Shown in pieces: positions 17,725-25,538 of a DNA stretch of 36,052 nt. Position numbers and translations under genes: made by a program. The number at the start of each line of letters is the position of its first letter. The stretch's first letter is position 1. The notes under the pieces are model-generated. The model searched no databases, was not told the origin of the DNA, and saw nothing but the letters and a program-made list of their open reading frames with translations. The DNA is from an uncultured Clostridia bacterium (GTDB lineage Bacteria > Bacillota > Clostridia > Christensenellales > UBA1242): NCBI GenBank assembly GCA_944376825.1, contig CALWDY010000002.1, positions 1-36,052 of the forward strand, written 5' to 3'.

Positions 17725-19238
17725 TGTTTTATCCTAAATCTTTAATAACAAAAAAAGTTACAGATTACAAAATTACATTCAGCGCTTTTCAAAGTGGCAT
17801 GAATACAGAAATTGATGAAGGGATTTTGCCATATAAATATGCAAAAAGTTGTTATAACTATTGCATAGAAAATGGTGCGCTTAAAGACGGAATTGGATTT
17901 GAAGAACTTACACTTCCAGTAAGTAATGATGATATAAAAACTGAGCGTAAAATTATTTTTGAAAAAAATCAAGAAGTAAAAGAATTATGGGTTTACAAGT
18001 ATTTTAACCAAAAAGAAAATGTACCAGATTATAAACTTTTATATTATATTACAGACGGAACTATAAGATGGTTGCCAATTGTAAATACTTATCCATACAC
18101 ATTTGGACTTGCAAGTATAATTTATTCGCAGGGCGTTCCAAAGGCTGTTAATTATCGCCTAGATGGATTAGATTATATGATTTTTTCTTCTGCAACAGAT
18201 GGGATGTGGAAATACACATCAAGCAAAATGGCAGAAAAAGTGGAAAATGGTCCTAGCATTGTTTCCATGTGTCTTCATTATGAAAGATTGTTTGCGATAA
18301 TTGAAAACGGAGAAAGAAACAGGCTTAGTTTTTCTGCAAACTTAGATCCAACAAATTGGAATGAATCTCTTGATGAGGGTGGATTTATTGACATGCAAGA
18401 TGAAAGAGGGCCACTAAACACTGTTGTTAGTTTTAACGACTATGTTTATGTTTTTAGAGATTTTGGTGTTGCAAAACTTTCTGCTTATGGAGATCAATCT
18501 TCATTTAGCGTAAGCCAGTTGTTTATTTCAAGTTCAAAAATATACGGAAAGTCGGTTTGTGTGTGTGGCGACCAAATCATTTTTTTGGCGAGAGATGGAC
18601 TTCACACTTTTAATGGTTCATCAACAAACAAATTAAGTTTAGGCATAGAATCACTTCTTAATAATGTTACAAATGAAAACTGCTGTGCAATGTATCATAA
18701 TGGAAAATATTATTTAGCATGTAAACTTGATTTTGCAGATGATGAAAAAATTGGTTGTGAAAGTTATGGGGATGGTTACATAAACAATGCTTTAATTGAA
18801 CTTGATTTAAAAACAGGTGACATAAGTGTTACAAGAGGGGTTGATATATGCTCCATGATTGTTATTGATAACGGATATTTTTGCAAAGTTGTTGCTTGTT
18901 TTAATGGAGAACATAGATTTAAAATTGGACAAATGACAAGAGATGGAAAGCTTTTTGGAACTCCATTAAAAAAATGTTGGACAACTCCAAAAAGCAATTT
19001 GTCATATCCAACAAAGGTAAAAAGAATAAAAGAAGTTTTAATTAAAACAAAATCTGCATGCAAAATAAAAATAACAACAGAAAAAAAATCTAAAACCTAT
19101 AATATATCTGGTTCAAGCAAAACCCAAAGATTAAAAACAAATATATTTGGCGAACAAGTTGAAGTGTCTTTTATTTCACAAACTGATGAGGAAACCGAAA
19201 TATCATGTCCACAAATAACAATTGGGGTAACATCATGA
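17724..19238 (+). CDS. Tail hub/stabilisation protein, gp10-like (tentative)
   Basis: A 504-aa beta-rich protein. Repeated blade-like segments (DGTIRWLPIV, LDYMIFSSATDGMWKYTS, LFAIIENGERNRLSFSANLDPTNW, YVYVFRDFGVAKLSAYG, DQIIFLARDGLHTFNGSS) suggest a beta-propeller, as in the P22 gp10 hub family of head-closure proteins. The ATG at 17724 overlaps the previous stop and has GGGGGTGG 5 bp upstream; a GTG at 17715 in frame lies within that ribosome site. It would close the head below the adaptor. No tail spike or needle gene follows. Confidence 0.65.
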   Translation: MFYPKSLITKKVTDYKITFSAFQSGMNTEIDEGILPYKYAKSCYNYCIENGALKDGIGFEELTLPVSNDDIKTERKIIFEKNQEVKELWVYKYFNQKENVPDYKLLYYITDGTIRWLPIVNTYPYTFGLASIIYSQGVPKAVNYRLDGLDYMIFSSATDGMWKYTSSKMAEKVENGPSIVSMCLHYERLFAIIENGERNRLSFSANLDPTNWNESLDEGGFIDMQDERGPLNTVVSFNDYVYVFRDFGVAKLSAYGDQSSFSVSQLFISSSKIYGKSVCVCGDQIIFLARDGLHTFNGSSTNKLSLGIESLLNNVTNENCCAMYHNGKYYLACKLDFADDEKIGCESYGDGYINNALIELDLKTGDISVTRGVDICSMIVIDNGYFCKVVACFNGEHRFKIGQMTRDGKLFGTPLKKCWTTPKSNLSYPTKVKRIKEVLIKTKSACKIKITTEKKSKTYNISGSSKTQRLKTNIFGEQVEVSFISQTDEETEISCPQITIGVTS

Positions 19239-19357
19239 TGGATGTTGATTTAATTAAATATTTTAATAAGTTAGAACAAAGAAAAAACAATTATTTTAGC
19301 AGGGGGGAAAAAAGATGTATCAATACACTTTTAGTAATAAAGATACCGAAGAATTAA
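19235..19357 (+). CDS. Possible 40-aa overlapping small protein
   Basis: An ATG overlapping the stop of the hub gene (ATGA) begins a 40-codon frame, starting MMDVDLIKYFNKLEQRKNNY, with GGGG about 8 nt upstream. Its first 24 codons fill the otherwise empty gap and the rest overlaps the next gene in another frame. It may be a small protein or serve only to couple translation. Confidence 0.35.
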   Translation: MMDVDLIKYFNKLEQRKNNYFSRGEKRCINTLLVIKIPKN

Positions 19358-20208
19358 CCGAAAAAACAAAAAACTATTCAGATTTGTTGCAAGGTTTTGA
19401 AGATGTTGATAAAAAATTTTCTTCACAAGACGAAGGTCCGCTTAATTTAGAAAAAATGGAATTTGAAAAATTAAGCGATGAAGAGATAGCCAAAAAGGCA
19501 GAAAATAGTTTAAGCGAATACAAAAATAGTGAACTTGAAAATATAAATAGTTCTTATGAAACCAAAAATAAAGATATTGACGAACAAATTTCTACAACAA
19601 AAACTGATGGGGAAGAACAAAAAAACGAAACAACGCAGTTGTATTCCTCTTTAAAACAACAGGCATCAAATGATGCAGTAAAAAGAGGACTAAGTCGTTC
19701 ATCTATCGTTATAAACATATTAGATGCTTTTGACCAAAATATGATTAAAGAATACAACAAAATTAATGATGAAATAACTTCTAAAATAGATTCGTTAAAC
19801 AATCAAAAAAATTTGTTAAACGAGCAAAGAGAAAATGCATTAAATGCATTTGATATAACTTATGCAGTTAAACTTTCTGAAAAAATTGATGAAATAAATC
19901 AAAGTTTATTAGAAGAAGAACAAAAAGTTTTAGAATACAATAATGAAATTGCTCAAAAAGAAGCTGAGTATGAGGCAGAGCGCAAAAAAAATGCACTTGA
20001 ATATGCAGAATATGTTGAAAAATATGGATATACCGGAATTGAAAAAATGAAACAAGAAGAAAAGTATCAACTTGCAAAAGATTATCTTATGTCTATGAGC
20101 AAAGAAGAAGCATTAAATGAACTCAACTCAAACAAGTTGTTTAATTCTGAACTTGGTTCTATTAACTTTAACAAATTGAAAGTGCTTCTTAGTGAAAGAA
20201 AAGAGTAG
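19315..20208 (+). CDS. Long coiled-coil phage protein
   Basis: A 297-aa, highly charged, almost wholly helical protein. Long coiled-coil runs (e.g. SLSEYKNSELENINSSYETK, then KINDEITSKIDSLNNQKNLLNEQ and QSLLEEEQKVLEYNNEIAQK) surround the segment QASNDAVKRGLSRSSIV near residue 120, which is the least repetitive part. Similar proteins near the tail or ejection genes of gut podovirus-like phages are the closest comparison I can offer. It could be an ejection, needle or tape-like protein; none is proven. A strong AGGGGGG site precedes the ATG. Confidence 0.65.
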   Translation: MYQYTFSNKDTEELTEKTKNYSDLLQGFEDVDKKFSSQDEGPLNLEKMEFEKLSDEEIAKKAENSLSEYKNSELENINSSYETKNKDIDEQISTTKTDGEEQKNETTQLYSSLKQQASNDAVKRGLSRSSIVINILDAFDQNMIKEYNKINDEITSKIDSLNNQKNLLNEQRENALNAFDITYAVKLSEKIDEINQSLLEEEQKVLEYNNEIAQKEAEYEAERKKNALEYAEYVEKYGYTGIEKMKQEEKYQLAKDYLMSMSKEEALNELNSNKLFNSELGSINFNKLKVLLSERKE

Positions 20209-20213
20209 TTAAT

Positions 20214-20447
20214 ATGTGGAATGAGGTTTTTTCTGTTGCGTTAACAAACGGCATTTTTGCTTGTCTTTTTGTTGCTTTACTTGTTTATGAATTAAAAGAC
20301 AGCAGGACAAGAGAAAAAAAATATCAAAAAACAATAGATGTGCTTTCACTAAGGTTGTCTAGCGTTGAAACTATTAAAGAAGATGTTGGCGAAATAAAAA
20401 AGGTTGTAGTTTATAAAAAGGGGAAAAAATCTAATGAAAACGTTTAA
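20214..20447 (+). CDS. BhlA/UviB-like holin-type peptide
   Basis: A 77-aa protein with one N-terminal transmembrane helix (VALTNGIFACLFVALLVYEL) followed by a charged helix (KDSRTREKKYQKTIDVL) and an end containing IKEDVGEIKKVV. This is the layout and sequence pattern of BhlA/UviB, holin-like peptides tied to phage lysis or bacteriocin release. It overlaps the next gene by 14 bp, so the two form a pair. The ribosome site is weak. Confidence 0.85.
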   Translation: MWNEVFSVALTNGIFACLFVALLVYELKDSRTREKKYQKTIDVLSLRLSSVETIKEDVGEIKKVVVYKKGKKSNENV

Positions 20448-20769
20448 AGATAAGATAAAAAAATACAGTTTTTGGACGGGGCTTTCTGCTGCTGTTGTGA
20501 TGCTTTGTAATGCGATTGCAAAATGTTTTGGTTTTTCAATAAATGACCAAATGATTGAAGATGTGATAATGTCTATTTGTGGGGTTTTGGTCGCTTTTGG
20601 TGTTGTGTGCATGCCAATTAAAAATGAAACGAAAACATCACAAGAAGAGCAAACAATTAATGAAAACACAAATTTAACAAATGATGAAGAACAGCAAGAA
20701 CAATTGCAAAATGTATTGCAAAATGAAAACAAAGAAAATGTGGCAGAAGATAAAAATATAAATGAATAA
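20434..20769 (+). CDS. Holin, phiLC3-like
   Basis: A 111-aa membrane protein. KDKIKKYSFWTGLSAAVVML starts the first of two hydrophobic segments (about 13-30 and 43-63), separated by a FGFSINDQMIED turn. This is close to phiLC3-type phage holins. The last ~45 residues are an acidic, Gln/Asn/Glu-rich tail, longer than usual. Holins open the inner membrane to let an endolysin out, but no endolysin gene lies in the window. It is the last gene of the particle module, followed by a terminator. Confidence 0.8.
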   Translation: MKTFKDKIKKYSFWTGLSAAVVMLCNAIAKCFGFSINDQMIEDVIMSICGVLVAFGVVCMPIKNETKTSQEEQTINENTNLTNDEEQQEQLQNVLQNENKENVAEDKNINE

Positions 20770-20776
20770 TTTAAAT

Positions 20777-20828
20777 CACCGATTATATAAATTTGTAATT
20801 CAAGTTTAATAATCGGTGTTTTTTTTAT
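20777..20828 (+). terminator. Terminator closing the particle module
   Basis: CACCGATTAT (20777-20786) and ATAATCGGTG (20809-20818) form a 10-bp stem with a 22-nt loop, followed by eight T. Confidence 0.85.
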
Positions 20829-20855
20829 TGCTTTTATAAATTTTTTAAAAAATAG

Positions 20856-20884
20856 TTGATATTTTTGTGGTTATATAATATACT
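20856..20884 (+). promoter_or_regulatory. Promoter of the 20927 gene
   Basis: TTGATA (20856-20861), a 17-bp spacer and TATACT (20879-20884). It marks the return to chromosomal genes. Confidence 0.65.
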
Positions 20885-20926
20885 AATTTAACTAATAAAG
20901 TTTTAAGTTAATATGGTGATTTGTTT

Positions 20927-21862
20927 ATGATGTTTAAAAATTCGCTTAAATTATTTGTTGCAAATTTTTCAGTTTTTTGGAAATTGCTTTTGTATAAAGT
21001 TGTAGCAATTTTAGTTTGTGCTCTATTTTTAATTCCAACATATTCGGCATGGTCGCATTGTTTAGGTGTGGTAAACTTTTCTACAATTTTAACAGACTTT
21101 GCAACAAAAACGGTATTTTTAAACACATCATCACTTTTAAGTAACATGTTTTTATTAGTTCAAGCATTTGTAAACGCACTTGTTGTTATGTTTAATGTTT
21201 TTCCTTTTGCGTTTTTCTATTCGATTTTTGTTGTTTTAATACTGTTGCCTTTTTTGTTTGGGTTAAGCAGTATTCCAACAGGGGAAGGACTTTATTCATA
21301 CATGGCAAGTTTATCAAAATCTAGTTTTATGGCAACATTTGTTAGCAAACTAGGGGTGTCGAGCGTTTATTCAATTTATAGAACACTAATAACATTGCCT
21401 TTTATTGTAATTTTTGGTTCGGGATTATATGGGCTTTTAAGTCTTTCAACTTATGATGGGCTTATTCAAATATTTTTGCCTATTATTATTGTTGTATATT
21501 TTGTTTTTATACTGTCTTTGTTGGTTACAACATTTTGTGGGTGGATGCCTGCAACAGTTGTGTTTAATATTAAGCCATCAAAGTCTTTTAAAAAAGGAAT
21601 AAAGGCAGTTTCAAGACGCTATTTTAGGGTGTTTTCTAGTGTTTTTATAATAATTTTCTTTACAACATTGTTTTCAATGATGTTTACATCATTTTCACTT
21701 ATTGCACTGGTTCCTCTTGCATCGGTTTCTATTATAATGCTTGAAATGGTAATGTTTTTTGAAAGTCAAGGCATGAGATATTATGTTGACCTTGATTCAA
21801 TTATATCGCCAAAAAAACTTGAACAATGCGACAAATTTGATAAAGTAAAAAATATAATTTAA
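20927..21862 (+). CDS. Multi-pass membrane protein, unknown function
   Basis: A 312-aa integral membrane protein with about six hydrophobic segments, including LLLYKVVAILVCALFLIP, FFYSIFVVLILLPFLFGL, IFLPIIIVVYFVFILSLLV and FSSVFIIIFFTTLFSMMF. A basic cytoplasmic loop SKSFKKGIKAVSRRYFRVF precedes the fifth and suggests similarity to YesL/DUF-type six-helix proteins, but I do not recognise a family. Start is ATG 20927 (or the adjacent 20930), after GGTGAT; the upstream TTG at 20921 lacks a ribosome site. It lies just before rnj with a hairpin between. Confidence 0.75.
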   Translation: MMFKNSLKLFVANFSVFWKLLLYKVVAILVCALFLIPTYSAWSHCLGVVNFSTILTDFATKTVFLNTSSLLSNMFLLVQAFVNALVVMFNVFPFAFFYSIFVVLILLPFLFGLSSIPTGEGLYSYMASLSKSSFMATFVSKLGVSSVYSIYRTLITLPFIVIFGSGLYGLLSLSTYDGLIQIFLPIIIVVYFVFILSLLVTTFCGWMPATVVFNIKPSKSFKKGIKAVSRRYFRVFSSVFIIIFFTTLFSMMFTSFSLIALVPLASVSIIMLEMVMFFESQGMRYYVDLDSIISPKKLEQCDKFDKVKNII

Positions 21863-21889
21863 TAAAAAACAACAATTCAAAAGATAAAA

Positions 21890-21917
21890 ACAAGAATAAT
21901 ATTCTTGTATATTTTTC
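21890..21917 (+). terminator. Short hairpin before rnj
   Basis: ACAAGAAT-AAT-ATTCTTGT is followed by ATATTTTT. It is either a weak terminator of the 20927 gene or an mRNA processing structure in the rnj leader. Confidence 0.4.
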
Positions 21918-21937
21918 ATGAATAAAAGGAGTAAAAA

Positions 21938-23833
21938 ATGGAAGAAAAAACAAGTGATGACAAAATTATTCAGCAGTTAAAATCACTAATAAACAACAAT
22001 GAAACGGTAGAATTAAAAACTGAAAAAGCAGTTGATGAGCAAAAACAAAAAACTAAACTTAAAAAACAAAACACAAACAAGGTAAAAAACAACGACCATA
22101 AGAGAAAAAACAAAAATGAAGCATTAAAAGAAAGTGAGCAACCACAAGCATCAAACATGGTTGTAAAAAAACATGATAAATCTTCAAAAGTAAAAATTAC
22201 ATTTTTGGGTGGCGTTGGAGAAATTGGAAAGAACATGACAGCAATCGAATACGAAAATGAAATGATTGTTGTTGACTGTGGAATGACATTCCCTGATGAT
22301 GATTTGCCAGGCGTTGATGTTGTTGTGCCAGATATAAGTTATTTAATTCAAAATAAAAACAAATTAAAAGCTTTTATAATAACGCACGGACATGAAGATC
22401 ATATTGGAAGTATTCCTTTTGCTTTAAGTGATGTAAATGTTCCAATTTATGGTTCAAGACTGACTCTTGGACTAATTGAGAACAAACTTAAAGAATATCC
22501 AAAATTAAAATATAAACTAGTTGCCGTAAAACCAAAACAAGTTTTAAAAATAGGAAATTTTGCAATTGAATTTATAAATGTAAACCACTCTATTGCGGGA
22601 GCGCTTGCTCTTTGCATTAATACTCCATGCGGAAATATAGTTCATACTGGCGACTTTAAAATTGATTTTGAACCAGTTACAGGGGAAACAACAGATTTAA
22701 CAAGGTTTGGAGAACTTGGCAGAAAAGGTGTTAATTTGCTTTTATGTGAAAGCACAAATGTTTGTAGACAAGGCTATTCTATGAGCGAATCCAATGTTGG
22801 AAGAGTAATGGATTCTATATTTGAAAAGCATCCAAACAACAGATTGTTTGTTGCAACTTTTGCGTCAAACATCCAAAGAATGCAACAAATGTTGGATTTG
22901 GCGGAAAAATATAAAAGAAAAGTTGCGTTTTCTGGAAGAAGTATGATAAATGTTAGCGAAGTTGCATCAAAACTTGGCGAACTCAAATATAACAAAGAAA
23001 ATATTATAGACATAGACAAAGTTTCCAAATATCCAGACAATGAAGTGCTTATTATGGCAACGGGAAGTCAAGGAGAGTCTATGAGTGCCCTTTCAAGAAT
23101 GGCATCGGGCGATTTTAAAGGAATTGAACTTGATGAAAATGACTGCATAATTTTGTCATCTTCTCCAATTCCTGGGAATGAAAAATCTGTATATAATTTG
23201 ATTAATACTTTATATAAAAAGGGTGCTGATGTTATATATGATGAACTTGCAGATGTTCACGCATCTGGACATGCTTGCCAAGAAGAAATTAAAATTATAC
23301 ACAAACTTGTAAAACCTGCACACTTTATGCCAATCCACGGCGAATATAGACATTTAAAACAGCATAAAGAGCTTGCAATATCAATGGGAATGGATGCCAG
23401 AGATATAATATTGCCAGAACTTGGCTTGCAAGTAGAAATGTCAAAAAATTCAATTAGAGCATGTGGTTATGTTCAAGCAGGACTAAGACTTGTTGATGGC
23501 TCGGGTGTTGGAGATTTGTCAAGTGCAGTTTTAAGAGATAGAAAACAATTAAGTGAAGAAGGTGTTTGCGTTGCTGTTGTAAACATGGCACAATCAACAA
23601 GCGAACTTATTTCAGACCCATTTATAATAACTCGTGGGGTTGTTTACAACGATGAAGCAGATGATTTTAATCAAGATGCAAGGCAATGTTTAAGTCAACT
23701 TTTAAAAAGTTATGATCTTAAAGGTATGGAACAAAATGAAATTAAACAACTTGTTAAAAAGACCCTTTCAAACTTTATTTTTAGAAGAACAAAAAGAAGA
23801 CCTGTTATTTTAACAGTAATAATTTTAGGATAA
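21938..23833 (+). CDS. rnj: Ribonuclease J
   Basis: A 631-aa metallo-beta-lactamase/beta-CASP ribonuclease with 5'-3' exo- and endonuclease activity in mRNA decay and rRNA maturation. The zinc motif HGHEDH is at 150-155, preceded by FLGGVGEIGKNM and VDCGMTFPDDDLPGVD. Later motifs include HTGDFKID, SGRSMINV in the beta-CASP domain, SSSPIPGNE, DVHASGHACQEE and MPIHGEYRHL. The C-terminal domain is present. The first ~85 residues form a lysine-rich, disordered extension absent from the ~555-aa B. subtilis enzymes, where the motif lies near residue 74. AAGGAG precedes the ATG. The next gene starts in its stop codon (TAATG). Confidence 0.96.
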   Translation: MEEKTSDDKIIQQLKSLINNNETVELKTEKAVDEQKQKTKLKKQNTNKVKNNDHKRKNKNEALKESEQPQASNMVVKKHDKSSKVKITFLGGVGEIGKNMTAIEYENEMIVVDCGMTFPDDDLPGVDVVVPDISYLIQNKNKLKAFIITHGHEDHIGSIPFALSDVNVPIYGSRLTLGLIENKLKEYPKLKYKLVAVKPKQVLKIGNFAIEFINVNHSIAGALALCINTPCGNIVHTGDFKIDFEPVTGETTDLTRFGELGRKGVNLLLCESTNVCRQGYSMSESNVGRVMDSIFEKHPNNRLFVATFASNIQRMQQMLDLAEKYKRKVAFSGRSMINVSEVASKLGELKYNKENIIDIDKVSKYPDNEVLIMATGSQGESMSALSRMASGDFKGIELDENDCIILSSSPIPGNEKSVYNLINTLYKKGADVIYDELADVHASGHACQEEIKIIHKLVKPAHFMPIHGEYRHLKQHKELAISMGMDARDIILPELGLQVEMSKNSIRACGYVQAGLRLVDGSGVGDLSSAVLRDRKQLSEEGVCVAVVNMAQSTSELISDPFIITRGVVYNDEADDFNQDARQCLSQLLKSYDLKGMEQNEIKQLVKKTLSNFIFRRTKRRPVILTVIILG

Positions 23834-24414
23834 TGAAATATTTAGAAAAAATAAAAAACATAGCAAAAGAAAATCACATTCCCATTATAAAAGATGATGG
23901 GTGTGATTTTTTAATTGAATTTTGTAAACAACAAAGACCTAAAAAAATTTTAGAGATAGGAACTGCAGTTGGTTATTCTGGTTCTTTGATGCTTTTAAAT
24001 TGTCCAGATAGCAAGCTTACAACAATAGAAATTAATGAGCAATCGTTTAATGTGGCAAAAAACACTTTTTTAACTTTAAACTTGACAGACAGAGTTAATC
24101 AAATTTTGGGTGATGCGAAAAGTGTGATAAAAGACCTTAACCAAAAATATGATTTAATATTTTTGGATGGACCAAAAGGGCAATACATTTTTTATTATGA
24201 TTATTTGAAAAAATTATTAAATAGTGGTGGACATATTATTGCCGATAATGTTTATTTTCATGGATTAGTTAAGGGGCCCGAATTTGTAAAACATAAACTT
24301 AGAACAATTGTTGTAAATTTAAGAAATTTTATTCAAACCATACAAAACGACAACGAGGTTGAAACACAAATTTTAGATATAGGCGATGGAATTGCAATAA
24401 TAAAAAAGAAATAA
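23833..24414 (+). CDS. trmR: tRNA 5-hydroxyuridine methyltransferase, TrmR (YrrM)-like
   Basis: A 193-aa class I SAM-dependent O-methyltransferase. Motif I is KILEIGTAVGYSG (about 39-51), the acidic end of strand 2 is TTIEINEQS, and DLIFLDGPKGQY and GGHIIADNVYFHG are the metal-linked motifs of the family to which B. subtilis TrmR belongs. TrmR methylates 5-hydroxyuridine at the tRNA wobble position. It is translationally coupled to rnj by a 1-bp overlap. General O-methyltransferase assignment is secure; the tRNA substrate is inferred from family and size. Confidence 0.8.
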   Translation: MKYLEKIKNIAKENHIPIIKDDGCDFLIEFCKQQRPKKILEIGTAVGYSGSLMLLNCPDSKLTTIEINEQSFNVAKNTFLTLNLTDRVNQILGDAKSVIKDLNQKYDLIFLDGPKGQYIFYYDYLKKLLNSGGHIIADNVYFHGLVKGPEFVKHKLRTIVVNLRNFIQTIQNDNEVETQILDIGDGIAIIKKK

Positions 24415-24446
24415 AAAATAAACATGAGAATGTTTATTTTTTATTT
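24413..24446 (+). terminator. Rho-independent terminator
   Basis: AAAAAATAAACAT-GAGA-ATGTTTATTTTTT, then further T; it ends the rnj-trmR unit. Confidence 0.75.
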
Positions 24447-24464
24447 ATAATAAAACAATGTTTT

Positions 24465-24473
24465 TGTTATACT
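24465..24473 (+). promoter_or_regulatory. Extended -10 promoter next to the PAP2 start codon
   Basis: TG-T-TATACT lies only 6 bp from the ATG at 24480, so the predicted transcription start falls on or near the start codon. No good -35 is visible; the extended -10 would compensate. Confidence 0.5.
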
Positions 24474-24479
24474 ATATTT

Positions 24480-25028
24480 ATGCAATGGGAAATTGGCATA
24501 ATAGAATATATTCAATCACTTCAAAATGGGTTTTTTGATGTATTTTTCTATGTTTTTAGTTTTTTTGCAAGTATTGTTGGAGCTTTAATTGTGTATATAT
24601 TTTTATATTTTTTTTCTAATAAAAAATATGCCAATTGTTTTGGTTTTACTGTTATTTTTAATGTTATATTAAATTATATATTAAAAATTATAATAAATAG
24701 ACCTAGACCTTATGAAATAAGCGATAGCATAATAAACACAGCGCAGGCACTTGGCAAAAGTTTTCCAAGTGGGCATATGGTTTGTGCCACAACAATTTCT
24801 GTGTTTTTGATTTTTTTTATTTTAAAAAATTGCAAACAAATAAATAAAAAAACAATTTATATTTTTGCTATTATTTTATATTTAATTTTTGTGGCAATTT
24901 CAAGAATGTATCTTGGTCAACATTTTGCAACTGATTTACTTGCGGGGGGTTTAGTTGGATTTATTTTAAGCTTTTTGAGTATTAAATACTATTTTAAATT
25001 TATTAAAAGCAATAATAAAAAGATATAA
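24480..25028 (+). CDS. PAP2-family membrane phosphatase
   Basis: A 182-aa, six-helix membrane phosphatase. All three catalytic motifs are present: KIIINRPRP, PSGH and SRMYLGQHFATD (last motif SR-x5-H-x3-D). Members dephosphorylate undecaprenyl diphosphate or phosphatidylglycerol phosphate; which one applies here cannot be told, though undecaprenyl recycling would suit the nearby wall genes. There is no ribosome binding site before the ATG, and a promoter -10 ends 6 bp upstream, so the message may be leaderless. The N-terminal IEYIQSLQNGFFDVFF is typical of the family, which supports this start. Confidence 0.9.
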   Translation: MQWEIGIIEYIQSLQNGFFDVFFYVFSFFASIVGALIVYIFLYFFSNKKYANCFGFTVIFNVILNYILKIIINRPRPYEISDSIINTAQALGKSFPSGHMVCATTISVFLIFFILKNCKQINKKTIYIFAIILYLIFVAISRMYLGQHFATDLLAGGLVGFILSFLSIKYYFKFIKSNNKKI

Positions 25029-25048
25029 ATATTTGCATTTAATTCAAG

Positions 25049-25077
25049 TTTACATTTTGTTATAAAAGTGCTAAACT
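25049..25077 (+). promoter_or_regulatory. Promoter of the tsaE operon
   Basis: TTTACA (25049-25054), a 17-bp spacer and TAAACT (25072-25077), followed by AAGGAG and tsaE. Confidence 0.5.
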
Positions 25078-25094
25078 TATTTTAAGGAGAAAAG

Positions 25095-25538
25095 ATGCAA
25101 ATAGAAGTAATTTCAAACAGCGAAGAACAAACAAAAAATATTGCAAAAAGTTATGCACAAAGCATAAAATCCCCAGTTGTAATTTCACTTGTGGGAGATC
25201 TTGGGGCAGGGAAAACAACTTTTACAAAGGGTTTTTGTGAAGGGTTAAAAGTAACCGAACTTGTTACAAGTCCAACTTTTACAATAATGAATGAGTACAC
25301 AAGTGGCACAATGCCACTTTACCACTTTGATATGTATAGACTTTCAAGTAAAGAAGAAGCAATGGAACTTGGTTTTGAAGAATATTTTGATTTAAGAAAA
25401 CTAAAAGGCATTTGTGTTGTTGAGTGGGCTGAAAATGTTAAAGGATTATTGCCAGCACTTTATGTTGAAATCAATTTTATTAAAGTAGATGACAACACAA
25501 GAAAAATTCAAATTGGCGTAAAAGGTTGGGTAAAATGA
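25095..25538 (+). CDS. tsaE: tRNA threonylcarbamoyladenosine biosynthesis ATPase TsaE
   Basis: A 147-aa P-loop protein of the t6A37 pathway. Walker A is GDLGAGKTT (34-42), with TSPTFTIMNEY and HFDMYRL as the family's next motifs and VVEWAENV near the end. TsaE works with TsaB and TsaD to drive cycles of threonylcarbamoyl transfer to A37 of ANN-decoding tRNAs. It heads a close-packed operon with tsaB and a RimI-like gene, the classic order. TsaB's ATG overlaps its stop (ATGA). Length is normal. Confidence 0.95.
   Translation: MQIEVISNSEEQTKNIAKSYAQSIKSPVVISLVGDLGAGKTTFTKGFCEGLKVTELVTSPTFTIMNEYTSGTMPLYHFDMYRLSSKEEAMELGFEEYFDLRKLKGICVVEWAENVKGLLPALYVEINFIKVDDNTRKIQIGVKGWVK

Noticed and set aside
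20214..20769. The two holins as a stand-alone bacteriocin release system
   Set aside because: They are contiguous with phage head genes and share their terminator; no bacteriocin precursor is near.
6740..20828. Reading the module as a complete temperate prophage
   Set aside because: No integrase, replication, repressor, tail fibre or lysin gene and no att repeats could be seen, so completeness cannot be supported.
24465..24473. A terminator-promoter fusion or riboswitch before the PAP2 gene
   Set aside because: The leader is too short for any riboswitch; only a simple terminator and an extended -10 are present.
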